Assembly (NCBI RefSeq): GCF_900112065.1
Contig: NZ_FOKE01000001.1
Coordinates: forward strand, 667,308-731,307
Origin: Cohnella sp. OV330
Lineage (GTDB): Bacteria > Bacillota > Bacilli > Paenibacillales > Paenibacillaceae
Direction: 5' to 3'
Length of the DNA stretch: 64,000 nucleotides
The notes below the pieces were generated by a model. The model saw only the letters and a list, made by a program, of their open reading frames with translations. It had not been told where the DNA came from and ran no database searches. Positions 32,474 through 41,341 of the stretch are shown one piece after another. The translations under genes and the position numbers were made by a program. Numbering within the stretch: the first letter of the stretch is position 1; each line of letters starts with the position of its first letter.

Positions 32474-35400
32474 TCAGTACACTTCCAGCTCCGCAAGCTG
32501 CATTCTGTAATAATTGGAATCGCTCGGATTTTGACGCAAGCTGGTCCCCGTCACCTTGACATAACGGGCCTGTGCCGAGGCGAAGCTGAAGGACTGCACG
32601 GCTCCGCCTGGCAACGCGTAAGCAGTACGGCTCACGACCGTGCTCCAAGTCGTCCCGTCAGTGGAGACTTGAATCGTAAAATCGACAGGGAAGCCATATC
32701 CCGCGTTCCCCGTATCATTACGCGGGTATAAGCTGACCTGGCTAATCGTCGCTGCCGTCCCCAAATCTACCATGATCCATTCGGTATGATTGGAAGTAAG
32801 CGAATCGTTGCTGGTCCATCCATATTTTCCGGAAACGGAATTGCGTTCGCCGTCGACAACTTTCCCTACACTCCAGTTGGTCGTATTGTAGGTGCTGCTT
32901 GCCGTCACCGTCTTCCCTAGCGCCAGATTGGCAAGCGGCGCTGCGGACGCTTGCGAGGAGTTCGCGCTCTCGCCTCCGTTATAAAGGGAGCTGACCACGT
33001 AATAGTACGTCGTCCCGTTCGTCACCGTCTGGTCGGTGTACGTGACCGCAGTGACGCTCGACGCGATCGTCGTGTACGGACCGCCGCTGACCGTCGCGCG
33101 CTTCACGTTGTAGCCGGTTGCGCCGCTCACTGCCGTCCAGTTGACGGTCACGGAGCCGCCGCCCCCTGTCGCCGTGACTCCCGTCGGCACGGGATTGGGC
33201 ACGGTGACGGACGCTGCCGTCGAATCCGGGCTCGTGCCGCCGGCGCTAACGGCCGCGACGACATAATAATAAGTCGCGCCCGCCGCAACGGTGCTATCCG
33301 TGTACGCGTTCGTCGTAACGCCCGTCGCCAGGGACGTGTATGGGCCGCCGCTGACCGTCGCGCGCTTCACGTTATAGCTCGTCGCGCCGGACGAGGCGTT
33401 CCAACTCAGCTGGACGGCGCCGCCGTAGACGCTGCCCGTGACGCTGGTCGGCGCAAGCGGCGCCGCGCTCACTTCGTCCGCTCCGATATCGTAAGCGGAG
33501 CCGGTCGGTCGCTGTTGTCCGTCCATGTCGGTCGGGACGTCCGTCGGCAGCGAAGCGCCTGCATCGATCGCAGCCTGGGCGGTGGCCGGATTGAGATGAT
33601 AATTGCCTCCGGCCGGGTTGATCAGCATACTTGCGGTACCGTTAATAATGTTGTTGCTGGATGTCGCTGCGCCTCCGTCGCGAAGCTTGACGTTCTTATC
33701 CATCAGGTTGTTGCGCACTTCGCCGCTGCTTCCGGCGAAGCGGGACTCGACGCCGCCTACGCTCGCGGTCGGCGCGATGTTAAGCATCGTGTTGTTGTAC
33801 ACCTTGAAGCCGTTCGCCTTGTTCATGTAGACAGCCGCGTCCAACGTGCCGTACACGACGTTGTTGCGCATGATGCCTCCGCGGTGTTCGTAGGTCGTGT
33901 CGCCGTTCCGGAACAAGTTCGCCCCGGTGCCTCCGCCGCCGAACGACATCGCGATAAAGCTGTTCAGGAACACGTTGTTCTCGACGATCGTGTCCATCGA
34001 GTTGCCCTTGGCGAAGAACGCATAGGCTACGCCGTCATTCAGGCCCTTGGCGTTCTGGAACGTATTGCCGCGGATGACCCAACCCTTCGAAGCGACCAGG
34101 TCGATCCCTTCAACGACGCCGCGTTGACCGGAGGTCGTGTAGCCGATCATCGAATTCTCGATGACCCCGTAATCCGCGTAAGGCAGGTCCGGACTGCCGC
34201 CCGAAGTCGACTTGAAGCCGCCTTCGCCGTTGTCCCATGTCTTCAGATGGTCGGCGTGGAAGTAGTCCGATCCGCTGTTCACCTGAACCGAATGGAAGTA
34301 CGAATCGCGAATCGTCATGTTCTTGATAGTGACGTAGTCCGCATCGTTCACCTTGAAGTTGATGTCGAGCGACGAGTTGTTGATGCCCAGGCCGACCACG
34401 ACCGTATCGTCGTAGTTCGTCGTCGCCCCTTGAATCGTAATGTTGTTTTTGCCTTCGATCGTAATGGTAGCCGTTTGATTATACGTGCCTGCAGCGAGCG
34501 TGATCACACGTCCGCCGGCCGGCGCGCCATCGATCGCCTGCTGAAGCTGAGCGAGCGATGTGACGGTCACGGCATCCGCTACAGGGTTAAGAGTCGTGGC
34601 CGATACGACGTTAGACAGCGCCGAATAGTTGCCGGCGTCATCGAACGTTTTGACGGCGAAGTAGTACGTGACCCCGGTCGACAGCTGATTGGCCTGGAAC
34701 TTCATCGCCGATCCCGCATCCTTCTGCGCGAGTTCATCCTCGGCTTGCGTAGCCGACGCCCAGTTCGCTTCCGTGATCGCGGAGGTCGAGTAGCGAACGT
34801 CGTAACCGGCAGCTTTGCCGACCGTGCCGTCATTGCCCGGCGCGGTCCAGGTCAGCTGAACGCTGCGGATGTTCGGCGCGACGGCCTGCAGATTGGCAAT
34901 CGCGGCAGGCGGCGTCGGATCGGATGCCGGCGTCGTCACCGACCACACGTTCGAGATGGCCGATACGTTGGTCGCTTCGTCCATGGCGCGCATGGCGAAG
35001 TAGTACGTCGTCGCCGGCGTCAGCCCGGATACGGCCAGCGTCTGCGCGGTGCCGGCAGCTTGCGGAAGCGGCTCGTTCGTCAGCTGCGTCGCGTCGTTCC
35101 AGTTGTTCTCGGTAATCGGCGACGTATGATAGCGGATATCGTAAGCATCCGCCGTTCCTGTGGACCCGTCGTCGCCCGGCGCGGTCCAGCTCAGTTTGGT
35201 CGTCTTCCAGGTCGTCTGGCTGCCCGACAAATTCGTCACCGCGGCAGGCGCGACGCTATCGCCTGGATCGGCGTAGACCTCGATCTCTACCGGCGTATTT
35301 ACCGGATTGTAAGTCTGATTAACCCGTACGTGCCCGTTCGCCGAGAAGCGAACGTAGCGGGCATTGATCGTCGACGAAAGCGTGATCGTCTTGCCCGATC

Positions 35401-38400
35401 CGTCTGCCGGCTCCTGATATTCCGCATCGGTACCGACCCCGAGACCCGAGCTGTTGTCCTGGTCGTTGTTGAACACCGTCGTCACGCCTGTCGCGAAGTT
35501 CGGGTCGTTCGACACTTGGACGACATGATCGCGTCCGGTCCGGTACGTATCGGAGGTCGCGCCCCAGTCGTTGCGTACGTTGATCTTTTTGATGCCGTAT
35601 GCCTGGCCGAGATCGACTTGAACCCACTTCGGGCCGGTCGATACGCCGATCAGCGCATACTGATCGCGAGCGGTCACCCCGTCGGTCAGAATCGACAGCG
35701 GCACGTTGTTCGATACCGTACCGTTCGAAGTCACCGATTTGTTCTTAGCCACGTTGATCGTCGTCTCCATGACGACTTGGATCACGTTGGAGAGGCCCGA
35801 GTAGTTGTTTGCGTTGTCGCGCGTCTTCATGGCGAAGTAGTAGGTCGCTCCGGGCGTCAACCCCAGGACGCTGAACTGCTGCTTCGTGCCGGCAAGCTGC
35901 GGGGTTGGCTCCCCGATCACAGGCGTGGCCGAGCTCCAGTTCGCTGCCGTAATCGGCGATGACGAGTAACGCACGTCGTACTCGCTTGCCGTGCGCACGT
36001 TGCCGTCGTCGCCCGGCGCCGTCCATTTCAGCACCACGCTGCTAATCGTGCGATCGCTGGCCGCCAGATCGGCGATCGCGTCAGGCGCCACCGTATCCGT
36101 ATTTTCAATGACGATAAGCGGCCTGTTGTAGGGGTTCTCCGAGCTGTTAAAATTCACGGGGTTCGACTGTACGAGAGGATCGCTAAATTTGAACGAAACC
36201 TTCTTGTCGCCCATGTGACTGTTCACGAAATCCGTGATGTCGAAATCGTACCAGCCCGGTCCGGTGACGGGGAGCAAGCCCAGATTGACCGCTCCGGTCT
36301 CGCTCGGCAAGTTCGAGGCCGTGACGGAGCCTTCCGTCCAGGAATTGTCCTGCAGGCCGGTAACCGTAACCTTCATCGTGATGGGTTTATTGTAGTTGGT
36401 ATACAGCTTCAGTATTGCGCGCTCGGCCGAGCTTCCCGAAAACGTACTGTAATTACCCTGCAAATAAGCTGTGTAGATGTAAGATCCGTTGTTTGAAACG
36501 GCAAGCGTCTGCTGATTGGGATAAATATTACCGTACGAATTCTGAACGTCGTCCGCCGGGCTGAACTCGGTGGCGGAAGTAGCCGCCATCGCGATCGACG
36601 CGACGTTCGACAACGCCGAGACGTTTCCTTGATCGTCGACCGCTTTCATTGCCGCATAGACGGTCGTCCCGGCGGTTGGCCCGGTCACGGTCATCGACTG
36701 CGAAGTACCGGAAGTCGCAGGAAGCAGGGAAGTTTCGACTTTCTGCGCGCTGCTCCAATTTGCTTCGGTAATCGGCGCATTGGCATATCGGATGTCGTAC
36801 AGATAAGCCTTGCCTACATTGCCGTCGTCTCCAGGAGCGGTCCAAGTCAACTTGAACGTGCGCGAGGTCGCTGCGCTTGCCGCGAGGTTGGAGATCGTCG
36901 ACGGCGGGGTCGTTTCGTTCGGAATGAACTCATCCGCGCCGACATCCGGCGCGCTGCCGTAAGGACGGGTCTGACCATCCATATCGGTCGGCACCTCAGT
37001 CAGCGGAGCGCCGATATCGCGAGCGCCCGCACCGTAGAACGGATGGAGATGATAGTCCCCTTGCGCCGGATTGGCAAGCCAGCTTCCGTCCGCGCCGGTG
37101 AGGTTGTTGCCCTGGGTCGCCGTCGCGCTGTTGCGCAGCTTGACGTCAGCGCCGAGCAGGTTGTTGCGAATGTCGCCGCTCGTCTCGACGAAGCGCGGCT
37201 CGATGGAACCCAGACCGCTGCCGGTTTTCAGAATCGTATTGTTGTACACCTTGAACCCGGTCGCTTTGTTCAGATAAACGCCTGCGTCTACCGTGCCGTA
37301 CACCACGTTGTTGCGCATGATGCCGCCGCGATGCTCATAGGTGGTGTCCTGGTTGCGGAAAAACGATGGGCCGGAGCCCCCGCCGCCGAACGACATGGCG
37401 ATAAAGCTGTTTGTGAATACGTTGTTCTCGATGATCGTGTCGAGAGAGTTCGCTTTGGCGAAGACGGCATAGCCGACGCCAGCGGAGTAGCCTTGGGCGT
37501 TCTCGAACTTGTTGCCTCGAACGACCCAGCTTTTGCCGGCGATAATATCGATGCCTTCGACGACGCTCTGGATGCCGCTGGTGGTATAACCGATTAAAGA
37601 GTTCTCGATCAAACCGTAATCGGTATAGCCGTTGATTCCGTTCACGTCAAAGGTCGTCTTGAAGCCGCCTTCTCCGTTGTCCCACGTCTTCAGATTGTCG
37701 GCATGGAAATAGTTCGAGCCGTCATTAATCTGGATGGCGTGGTAGTAGCTATCCTGAATGGTCATGTTCTTGATCGTGGCGTAGTCCGAGTTATTGACCT
37801 TGATGTTGATGTCCATGGATGAGTTGGACATGCCCGGCCCTTTAATGATCGTATCGCCTCTGTTCGACGTAGCGCCCTGAATCGTGATGTTGTTTTTGCC
37901 GGTGATCTGGATGGTCGTCGTCTGGTTATACGTGCCGGCCGACAGCGTAATGACACGGCCTCCCGCAGGCGCGTTAGTGATCGCCTGCTGCAGGGCGCTC
38001 AGGGAGTTGACCGTCACGGCGTCCGCCGTCGGCGTGGCGATCGTAGCGCTCACCACGTTGGACAATCCCGACAAGTTGCCTACCGAGTCCTTGGTCCTCA
38101 CGGCAAAATAATAAGTCGTCCCCGCGGTCAGCTCCTTTACCTTCATGGCCATAGCCGAACCGGATGCCTTCTGCGGCATTTTGTCTTCCACCAGCGATGC
38201 CGAAGACCAGTTCGCTGCCGTAATCGGGGAGGTGGAGTAGCGCACCTCGGAGCCGGCTGCGGTCCCGATCGTGCCGTCATCGCCCGGCGCCGTCCAGGTC
38301 AGCTTTGCAGAATGGATGATCGACTGCGACACCTGAAGATCGGAAATGGCGGCAGGCGCCTCCGTATCGGCAGCTGGCGTCGTGCTGCTGACGACGTTCG

Positions 38401-40144
38401 ACAGCGGCGAGTCGTTGATGACATCCTTCGACTTCATCGCAAAATAATAAGTCGTGGAGGGGGTCAGCCCGCCAACCGTAAACGATTGGGTCGTACCGGC
38501 CGTAAGCGGTACCGGCGCTCCAGTCACGACGGTCGCGTTTGCCCAATTCGCCGCCGTAATGGGCGATGTCGACCTGCGGAACTCGTAAGAGCTCGCCTTG
38601 CCGACGTTGCCGTTGTCGCCCGGCGCCGTCCAGCTGAGATCTACGGTCTTCCATGTCGTCCTCGTGACGGCCAGGTTCGCGACGGCCGCCGGCGGCACGC
38701 TGTCCTGCGGATCCGCGTACACCTCGATCTCGACCGGCGTATCGACCAGGTTGACCGTGCCGTTGATCCGGACGTGGCCGTTCGCCCAGAAGCGGACATA
38801 ACGGGCGTTAACCGTATCGTTAAGCATGATGTCCTTGCCGCTGCCGTCGCCCGGCTCGACGTATTCCGCATCGGTGCCTGCGCCGAGTCCGGCGCTGTTG
38901 TCGCCGTCATTGTTAAAGATGGTGGTCACGCCGCTGGCGAAGGTGGGATCGTTCGACAGCTGCACGATCAGATCCTTGCCGGTCCGATACGTCCCGGCGG
39001 CGCCCCAGTCGTTGCGGATGTTGACCCGGGCGACGTCGTACGCCTTACTCAGATCGACTTGCGCATACTTGGGGCCGTCCGATACGCCATAGAGCACGTA
39101 TTTGTCTGTCGTCTTAACGCCGTCCGTCAGCGCGGAGAGCGGTTGACCGCTTGTCGAGGCGGCGTTCGTCGATACCGTCTTACCGATCGCGACATTCGCG
39201 ACCGGCTTGATCGCGATGTTCGCGACGGTCGACAGGTTGGATAATTGCCCGCCGGATCCGATCGTCTTCATCGCGAAGTACACGGTCGCCCCGGACGGCA
39301 AGCCTTTCACCGTCATCGTCTGGGCGGAGGATGCCGCAGCCGGAGCCGGTTCGCCTAAGACGCGTTTCACGGCCAGCCCGTCGTCCCAGTTGGCGCTGGT
39401 GATCGGGGAAGTCGAATAGCGAATGTCATAGCCGGTCACCGCCGACGGTCCCGGGCTGGTCCAGCCGAGCGTCGCGCTGTTCACGGTAGCGTTACTTGCG
39501 GTTAAATTGACATTGATCGGGAGAGATGCGTTTGTTGCGGGGATTGCGGCGTAGACTTCAAGTTCGACCGGCGTATTGACCTTCTGAATCGAAGCGTCGG
39601 CCGAGCGTATATGGCCGTTCGCCCACGAGCGGACGTAGCGAGCGGAGACCGGCGTGCTGAGCGCGATCGTTTTGCCGCTGCCGTCCGTCGGTTCCAGATA
39701 AGCGGCGTCGGTCCCGGCTCCTTGACCTGCCGTATTGTCCGAATCGTTGTTAAAAATGGTGGATACGCCGCTGGCGAACGTAGGGTCGTTCGACAGCTGA
39801 ACGATGATATCCCGTCCGGTTCTGGTTGCCGTCGGGTTGTAATCGTTCAGCACGTTCACCTTCGTGACCGGGAACGATTCGCCCAGATCCAGCTGCACCC
39901 ACTTGGGTCCGGTCGAGGCGTCGATCATCGCGTAATTGCTCGTTGTGCGGTCGCCGTCGACAAGCAGCTTCAAAGACGCGGCATTGGACACGACGCCGTT
40001 GGTCGACACGGTTGCCTGGCCGAGCGCGACGTTCGTCTCCGTCGGATCCGCGTACACCTTGGAGTCGGACGGATACAGAAACGATGCGGACAATAAGCTG
40101 GCGACGAGTAACGACGCCCCTGATCTTTTAACAATCGTAAGCAT
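32474..40144 (-). CDS. Giant secreted multidomain beta-helix protein (2556 residues)
   Basis: A signal peptide (about residues 1-32, cut near KVYA) is followed by: a discoidin-like domain (38-200), FN3 (203-312), discoidin (315-480), two FN3 (485-700), a right-handed beta-helix (706-1073), FN3, a CBM96/DNRLRE-like domain (1190-1350), FN3, discoidin (1463-1630), two FN3, a second beta-helix (1856-2225), two shorter FN3 and a terminal F5/8C domain (2400-2556). No SLH, LPXTG or other wall anchor is visible, so it is probably released or held by carbohydrate binding. The beta-helices resemble those of polysaccharide lyases and epimerases. GGAGGGAG precedes the ATG. Monocistronic. Confidence 0.9.
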   Translation of the reverse strand: MLTIVKRSGASLLVASLLSASFLYPSDSKVYADPTETNVALGQATVSTNGVVSNAASLKLLVDGDRTTSNYAMIDASTGPKWVQLDLGESFPVTKVNVLNDYNPTATRTGRDIIVQLSNDPTFASGVSTIFNNDSDNTAGQGAGTDAAYLEPTDGSGKTIALSTPVSARYVRSWANGHIRSADASIQKVNTPVELEVYAAIPATNASLPINVNLTASNATVNSATLGWTSPGPSAVTGYDIRYSTSPITSANWDDGLAVKRVLGEPAPAAASSAQTMTVKGLPSGATVYFAMKTIGSGGQLSNLSTVANIAIKPVANVAIGKTVSTNAASTSGQPLSALTDGVKTTDKYVLYGVSDGPKYAQVDLSKAYDVARVNIRNDWGAAGTYRTGKDLIVQLSNDPTFASGVTTIFNNDGDNSAGLGAGTDAEYVEPGDGSGKDIMLNDTVNARYVRFWANGHVRINGTVNLVDTPVEIEVYADPQDSVPPAAVANLAVTRTTWKTVDLSWTAPGDNGNVGKASSYEFRRSTSPITAANWANATVVTGAPVPLTAGTTQSFTVGGLTPSTTYYFAMKSKDVINDSPLSNVVSSTTPAADTEAPAAISDLQVSQSIIHSAKLTWTAPGDDGTIGTAAGSEVRYSTSPITAANWSSASLVEDKMPQKASGSAMAMKVKELTAGTTYYFAVRTKDSVGNLSGLSNVVSATIATPTADAVTVNSLSALQQAITNAPAGGRVITLSAGTYNQTTTIQITGKNNITIQGATSNRGDTIIKGPGMSNSSMDINIKVNNSDYATIKNMTIQDSYYHAIQINDGSNYFHADNLKTWDNGEGGFKTTFDVNGINGYTDYGLIENSLIGYTTSGIQSVVEGIDIIAGKSWVVRGNKFENAQGYSAGVGYAVFAKANSLDTIIENNVFTNSFIAMSFGGGGSGPSFFRNQDTTYEHRGGIMRNNVVYGTVDAGVYLNKATGFKVYNNTILKTGSGLGSIEPRFVETSGDIRNNLLGADVKLRNSATATQGNNLTGADGSWLANPAQGDYHLHPFYGAGARDIGAPLTEVPTDMDGQTRPYGSAPDVGADEFIPNETTPPSTISNLAASAATSRTFKLTWTAPGDDGNVGKAYLYDIRYANAPITEANWSSAQKVETSLLPATSGTSQSMTVTGPTAGTTVYAAMKAVDDQGNVSALSNVASIAMAATSATEFSPADDVQNSYGNIYPNQQTLAVSNNGSYIYTAYLQGNYSTFSGSSAERAILKLYTNYNKPITMKVTVTGLQDNSWTEGSVTASNLPSETGAVNLGLLPVTGPGWYDFDITDFVNSHMGDKKVSFKFSDPLVQSNPVNFNSSENPYNRPLIVIENTDTVAPDAIADLAASDRTISSVVLKWTAPGDDGNVRTASEYDVRYSSSPITAANWSSATPVIGEPTPQLAGTKQQFSVLGLTPGATYYFAMKTRDNANNYSGLSNVIQVVMETTINVAKNKSVTSNGTVSNNVPLSILTDGVTARDQYALIGVSTGPKWVQVDLGQAYGIKKINVRNDWGATSDTYRTGRDHVVQVSNDPNFATGVTTVFNNDQDNSSGLGVGTDAEYQEPADGSGKTITLSSTINARYVRFSANGHVRVNQTYNPVNTPVEIEVYADPGDSVAPAAVTNLSGSQTTWKTTKLSWTAPGDDGSTGTADAYDIRYHTSPITENNWNDATQLTNEPLPQAAGTAQTLAVSGLTPATTYYFAMRAMDEATNVSAISNVWSVTTPASDPTPPAAIANLQAVAPNIRSVQLTWTAPGNDGTVGKAAGYDVRYSTSAITEANWASATQAEDELAQKDAGSAMKFQANQLSTGVTYYFAVKTFDDAGNYSALSNVVSATTLNPVADAVTVTSLAQLQQAIDGAPAGGRVITLAAGTYNQTATITIEGKNNITIQGATTNYDDTVVVGLGINNSSLDINFKVNDADYVTIKNMTIRDSYFHSVQVNSGSDYFHADHLKTWDNGEGGFKSTSGGSPDLPYADYGVIENSMIGYTTSGQRGVVEGIDLVASKGWVIRGNTFQNAKGLNDGVAYAFFAKGNSMDTIVENNVFLNSFIAMSFGGGGTGANLFRNGDTTYEHRGGIMRNNVVYGTLDAAVYMNKANGFKVYNNTMLNIAPTASVGGVESRFAGSSGEVRNNLMDKNVKLRDGGAATSSNNIINGTASMLINPAGGNYHLNPATAQAAIDAGASLPTDVPTDMDGQQRPTGSAYDIGADEVSAAPLAPTSVTGSVYGGAVQLSWNASSGATSYNVKRATVSGGPYTSLATGVTTNAYTDSTVAAGATYYYVVAAVSAGGTSPDSTAASVTVPNPVPTGVTATGGGGSVTVNWTAVSGATGYNVKRATVSGGPYTTIASSVTAVTYTDQTVTNGTTYYYVVSSLYNGGESANSSQASAAPLANLALGKTVTASSTYNTTNWSVGKVVDGERNSVSGKYGWTSNDSLTSNHTEWIMVDLGTAATISQVSLYPRNDTGNAGYGFPVDFTIQVSTDGTTWSTVVSRTAYALPGGAVQSFSFASAQARYVKVTGTSLRQNPSDSNYYRMQLAELEVY
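33470..35758 (-). repeat. Second copy of the discoidin-FN3-FN3-beta-helix block
   Basis: Encodes about residues 1463-2225 of the giant protein. It matches the block at 36925-39202 in domain order, length (2289 against 2278 bases) and wording, for example the shared pieces DGEGG-type NGEGGFK, FIAMSFGGGG, TTYEHRGGIMRNNVVYGT, and VPTDMDGQ. Confidence 0.85.
36925..39202 (-). repeat. First copy of the discoidin-FN3-FN3-beta-helix block
   Basis: Encodes about residues 315-1073. The two blocks share long identical peptides but differ at many scattered sites, so the duplication is not recent. A FN3, a CBM-like domain and another FN3 lie between the copies. Confidence 0.85.
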
Positions 40145-40203
40145 TTTTACACTCCCTCCGTTGAATGGTCATTCCACTGCTACAGAGCGTGCTCGACTTA
40201 CAA

Positions 40204-40236
40204 CGTGCTTACATCGTGCTTGCATCGTGCTTACCT
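40204..40236. repeat. Three 11-base direct repeats upstream of the giant gene
   Basis: CGTGCTTACAT, CGTGCTTGCAT and CGTGCTTACCT follow each other without gaps, and a partial CGTGCTC copy lies at 40188. The 11-base period places each copy on about the same face of DNA, as for a regulator binding as a multimer. They are 60-92 bases before the start codon. Confidence 0.6.
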
Positions 40237-40314
40237 CTCGTTATCTCTACCGCCTTTCTACAGGTAAATGGGCTGCCGGAAGCGCCCTCTGAACGCCTTC
40301 CCTCCTCCCCGCTA

Positions 40315-40328
40315 TGTAAGCGCTTCTC
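40315..40328. promoter_or_regulatory. Weak cre-like site
   Basis: TGTAAGCGCTTCTC shares the TGTAAGCGCT core of CcpA sites but lacks the final CA. It lies in the upstream region of the giant gene and would fit catabolite control. Confidence 0.35.
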
Positions 40329-40420
40329 TTTAAGCCTGCCATAGTCCCGAGCGAATCGCCATTAGGGTAAATTGTCTTATACTTGGTCAATTTCATCCTG
40401 CTCCCCTTCTGCCGCGATTC

Positions 40421-40439
40421 GGGCGTAAACGCCCTTTTT
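40421..40439 (+). terminator. Orphan plus-strand hairpin with T-run
   Basis: GGGCGT at 40421-40426 pairs perfectly with ACGCCC at 40429-40434 and is followed by five Ts. No annotated plus-strand gene ends here. Confidence 0.5.
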
Positions 40440-40459
40440 CGCGGTCGTTTTCATGCGCC

Positions 40460-40510
40460 GAAAACGGCAAATAAGCCTGCCTCATCGCCGAGACAGGCCA
40501 AGCCGTTTTT
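40460..40510 (-). terminator. Terminator of the aldolase-to-aminopeptidase operon
   Basis: On the minus strand AAAACGGC pairs with GCCGTTTT and an inner GCCTGTCTC/GAGGCAGGC stem stacks on it. It begins four bases after the stop codon of the M55 gene. Confidence 0.75.
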
Positions 40511-40513
40511 CGC

Positions 40514-41311
40514 TTATCTGAACGTCCGGACGAGCAGCCGCATGAAATCGTCGTCCTCGAGCGTCAAAGTCCTGCCGCCTAGACGGCTGACGCCGTCCGC
40601 TTCGAAGGCGTGCGCATCGGCCAGATTCGTGCTCGTATAATCGATCCGCATCTCGTAAGGTCCCGGTAATGCGTAGGGCTTGCACTCGCTTCTGCGGCTT
40701 ACGGCCTCCTTGACGGACTCGCCGATCTCGGCCAGCACGCGCCGGGGCGCCTTGAGCAGGCCCGAATGCCGGCCCGTCGCCTGTTTGGTCTCGTACGTGA
40801 CTACCGTGCCCAGCTGCCGATGCGCCTCCGCGCAGGCCTTGTCGTCGCCCGAGACGAACACGACAGGGACGCCGCAGCGGCCGAACAGCAGCGCGTCGAT
40901 CCCGATCTCGCCGATCGGCGCGCCGTTAAGCGCCAGCTCGCTAATATCCGCATAGCTGAACGTATGCTCGAGAAGCGCGCTCCGGGTGCCGGCCATCGCA
41001 TGATAACCGATGAGCAGCGCGCCGTCGAACGTACCGTCCAGGCCGGGAAACCGGTTCGAAAGCGGCAGCGGGCCGACGGCCAGCGTGGCTGCGGGATGCA
41101 GGCTGCCGATCAGCAGGTTGAAGCCGGACGCGTGGGCGTCCTTCACGAAGACCTCCCTCGCGCCCGCCTGCGCGAGCGCCTCTACGACGGCGTTCACCTC
41201 GTCCGTCAGCAGACGGCGGGACTCCTCGTAGAACATCTCGCCGCGGTAGATCTGCTCCTTGAGCGCGATGCCGGCGATGCCTTCCATATCGACGCTGACA
41301 TAAAATTTCAT
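40514..41311 (-). CDS. dppA: M55 family D-aminopeptidase
   Basis: A 265-residue zinc peptidase of the DppA family. The metal residues D8 and E10 lie in SVDMEGIAG, H60 in KDAHASG, H104 in GYHAMAG, and the acidic residue E135 in GEIGIDALLFG. DppA removes D-amino acids from D-peptides and assembles as a decamer. In B. subtilis it is in a dipeptide-transport operon; here it is the last gene of a sugar-catabolic operon, 30 bases after an oxidoreductase gene. That placement suggests that the operon also handles D-amino acids, for example from a peptidoglycan-like source. GAGGAGG site upstream. Confidence 0.92.
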   Translation of the reverse strand: MKFYVSVDMEGIAGIALKEQIYRGEMFYEESRRLLTDEVNAVVEALAQAGAREVFVKDAHASGFNLLIGSLHPAATLAVGPLPLSNRFPGLDGTFDGALLIGYHAMAGTRSALLEHTFSYADISELALNGAPIGEIGIDALLFGRCGVPVVFVSGDDKACAEAHRQLGTVVTYETKQATGRHSGLLKAPRRVLAEIGESVKEAVSRRSECKPYALPGPYEMRIDYTSTNLADAHAFEADGVSRLGGRTLTLEDDDFMRLLVRTFR

Positions 41312-41341
41312 AGCGTGCCCCTCCTCTTCGGTCCGCCGGTA

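Larger units (their letters stand above)
40145..40513. other. Upstream region of the giant gene
   Basis: A 369-base gap with no gene. It holds three 11-base direct repeats, a cre-like sequence, a TTGACC box on the minus strand near 40386, a short plus-strand hairpin with a T-run and the terminator of the D-aminopeptidase gene. Confidence 0.6.

Noticed and set aside
32951..35962. A 1003-codon open frame on the plus strand inside the giant gene
   Set aside because: It is exactly opposite the repeat-rich giant gene, is full of Arg, Val and Asp from reversed GC-rich codons, and has no start signal or recognisable domain.
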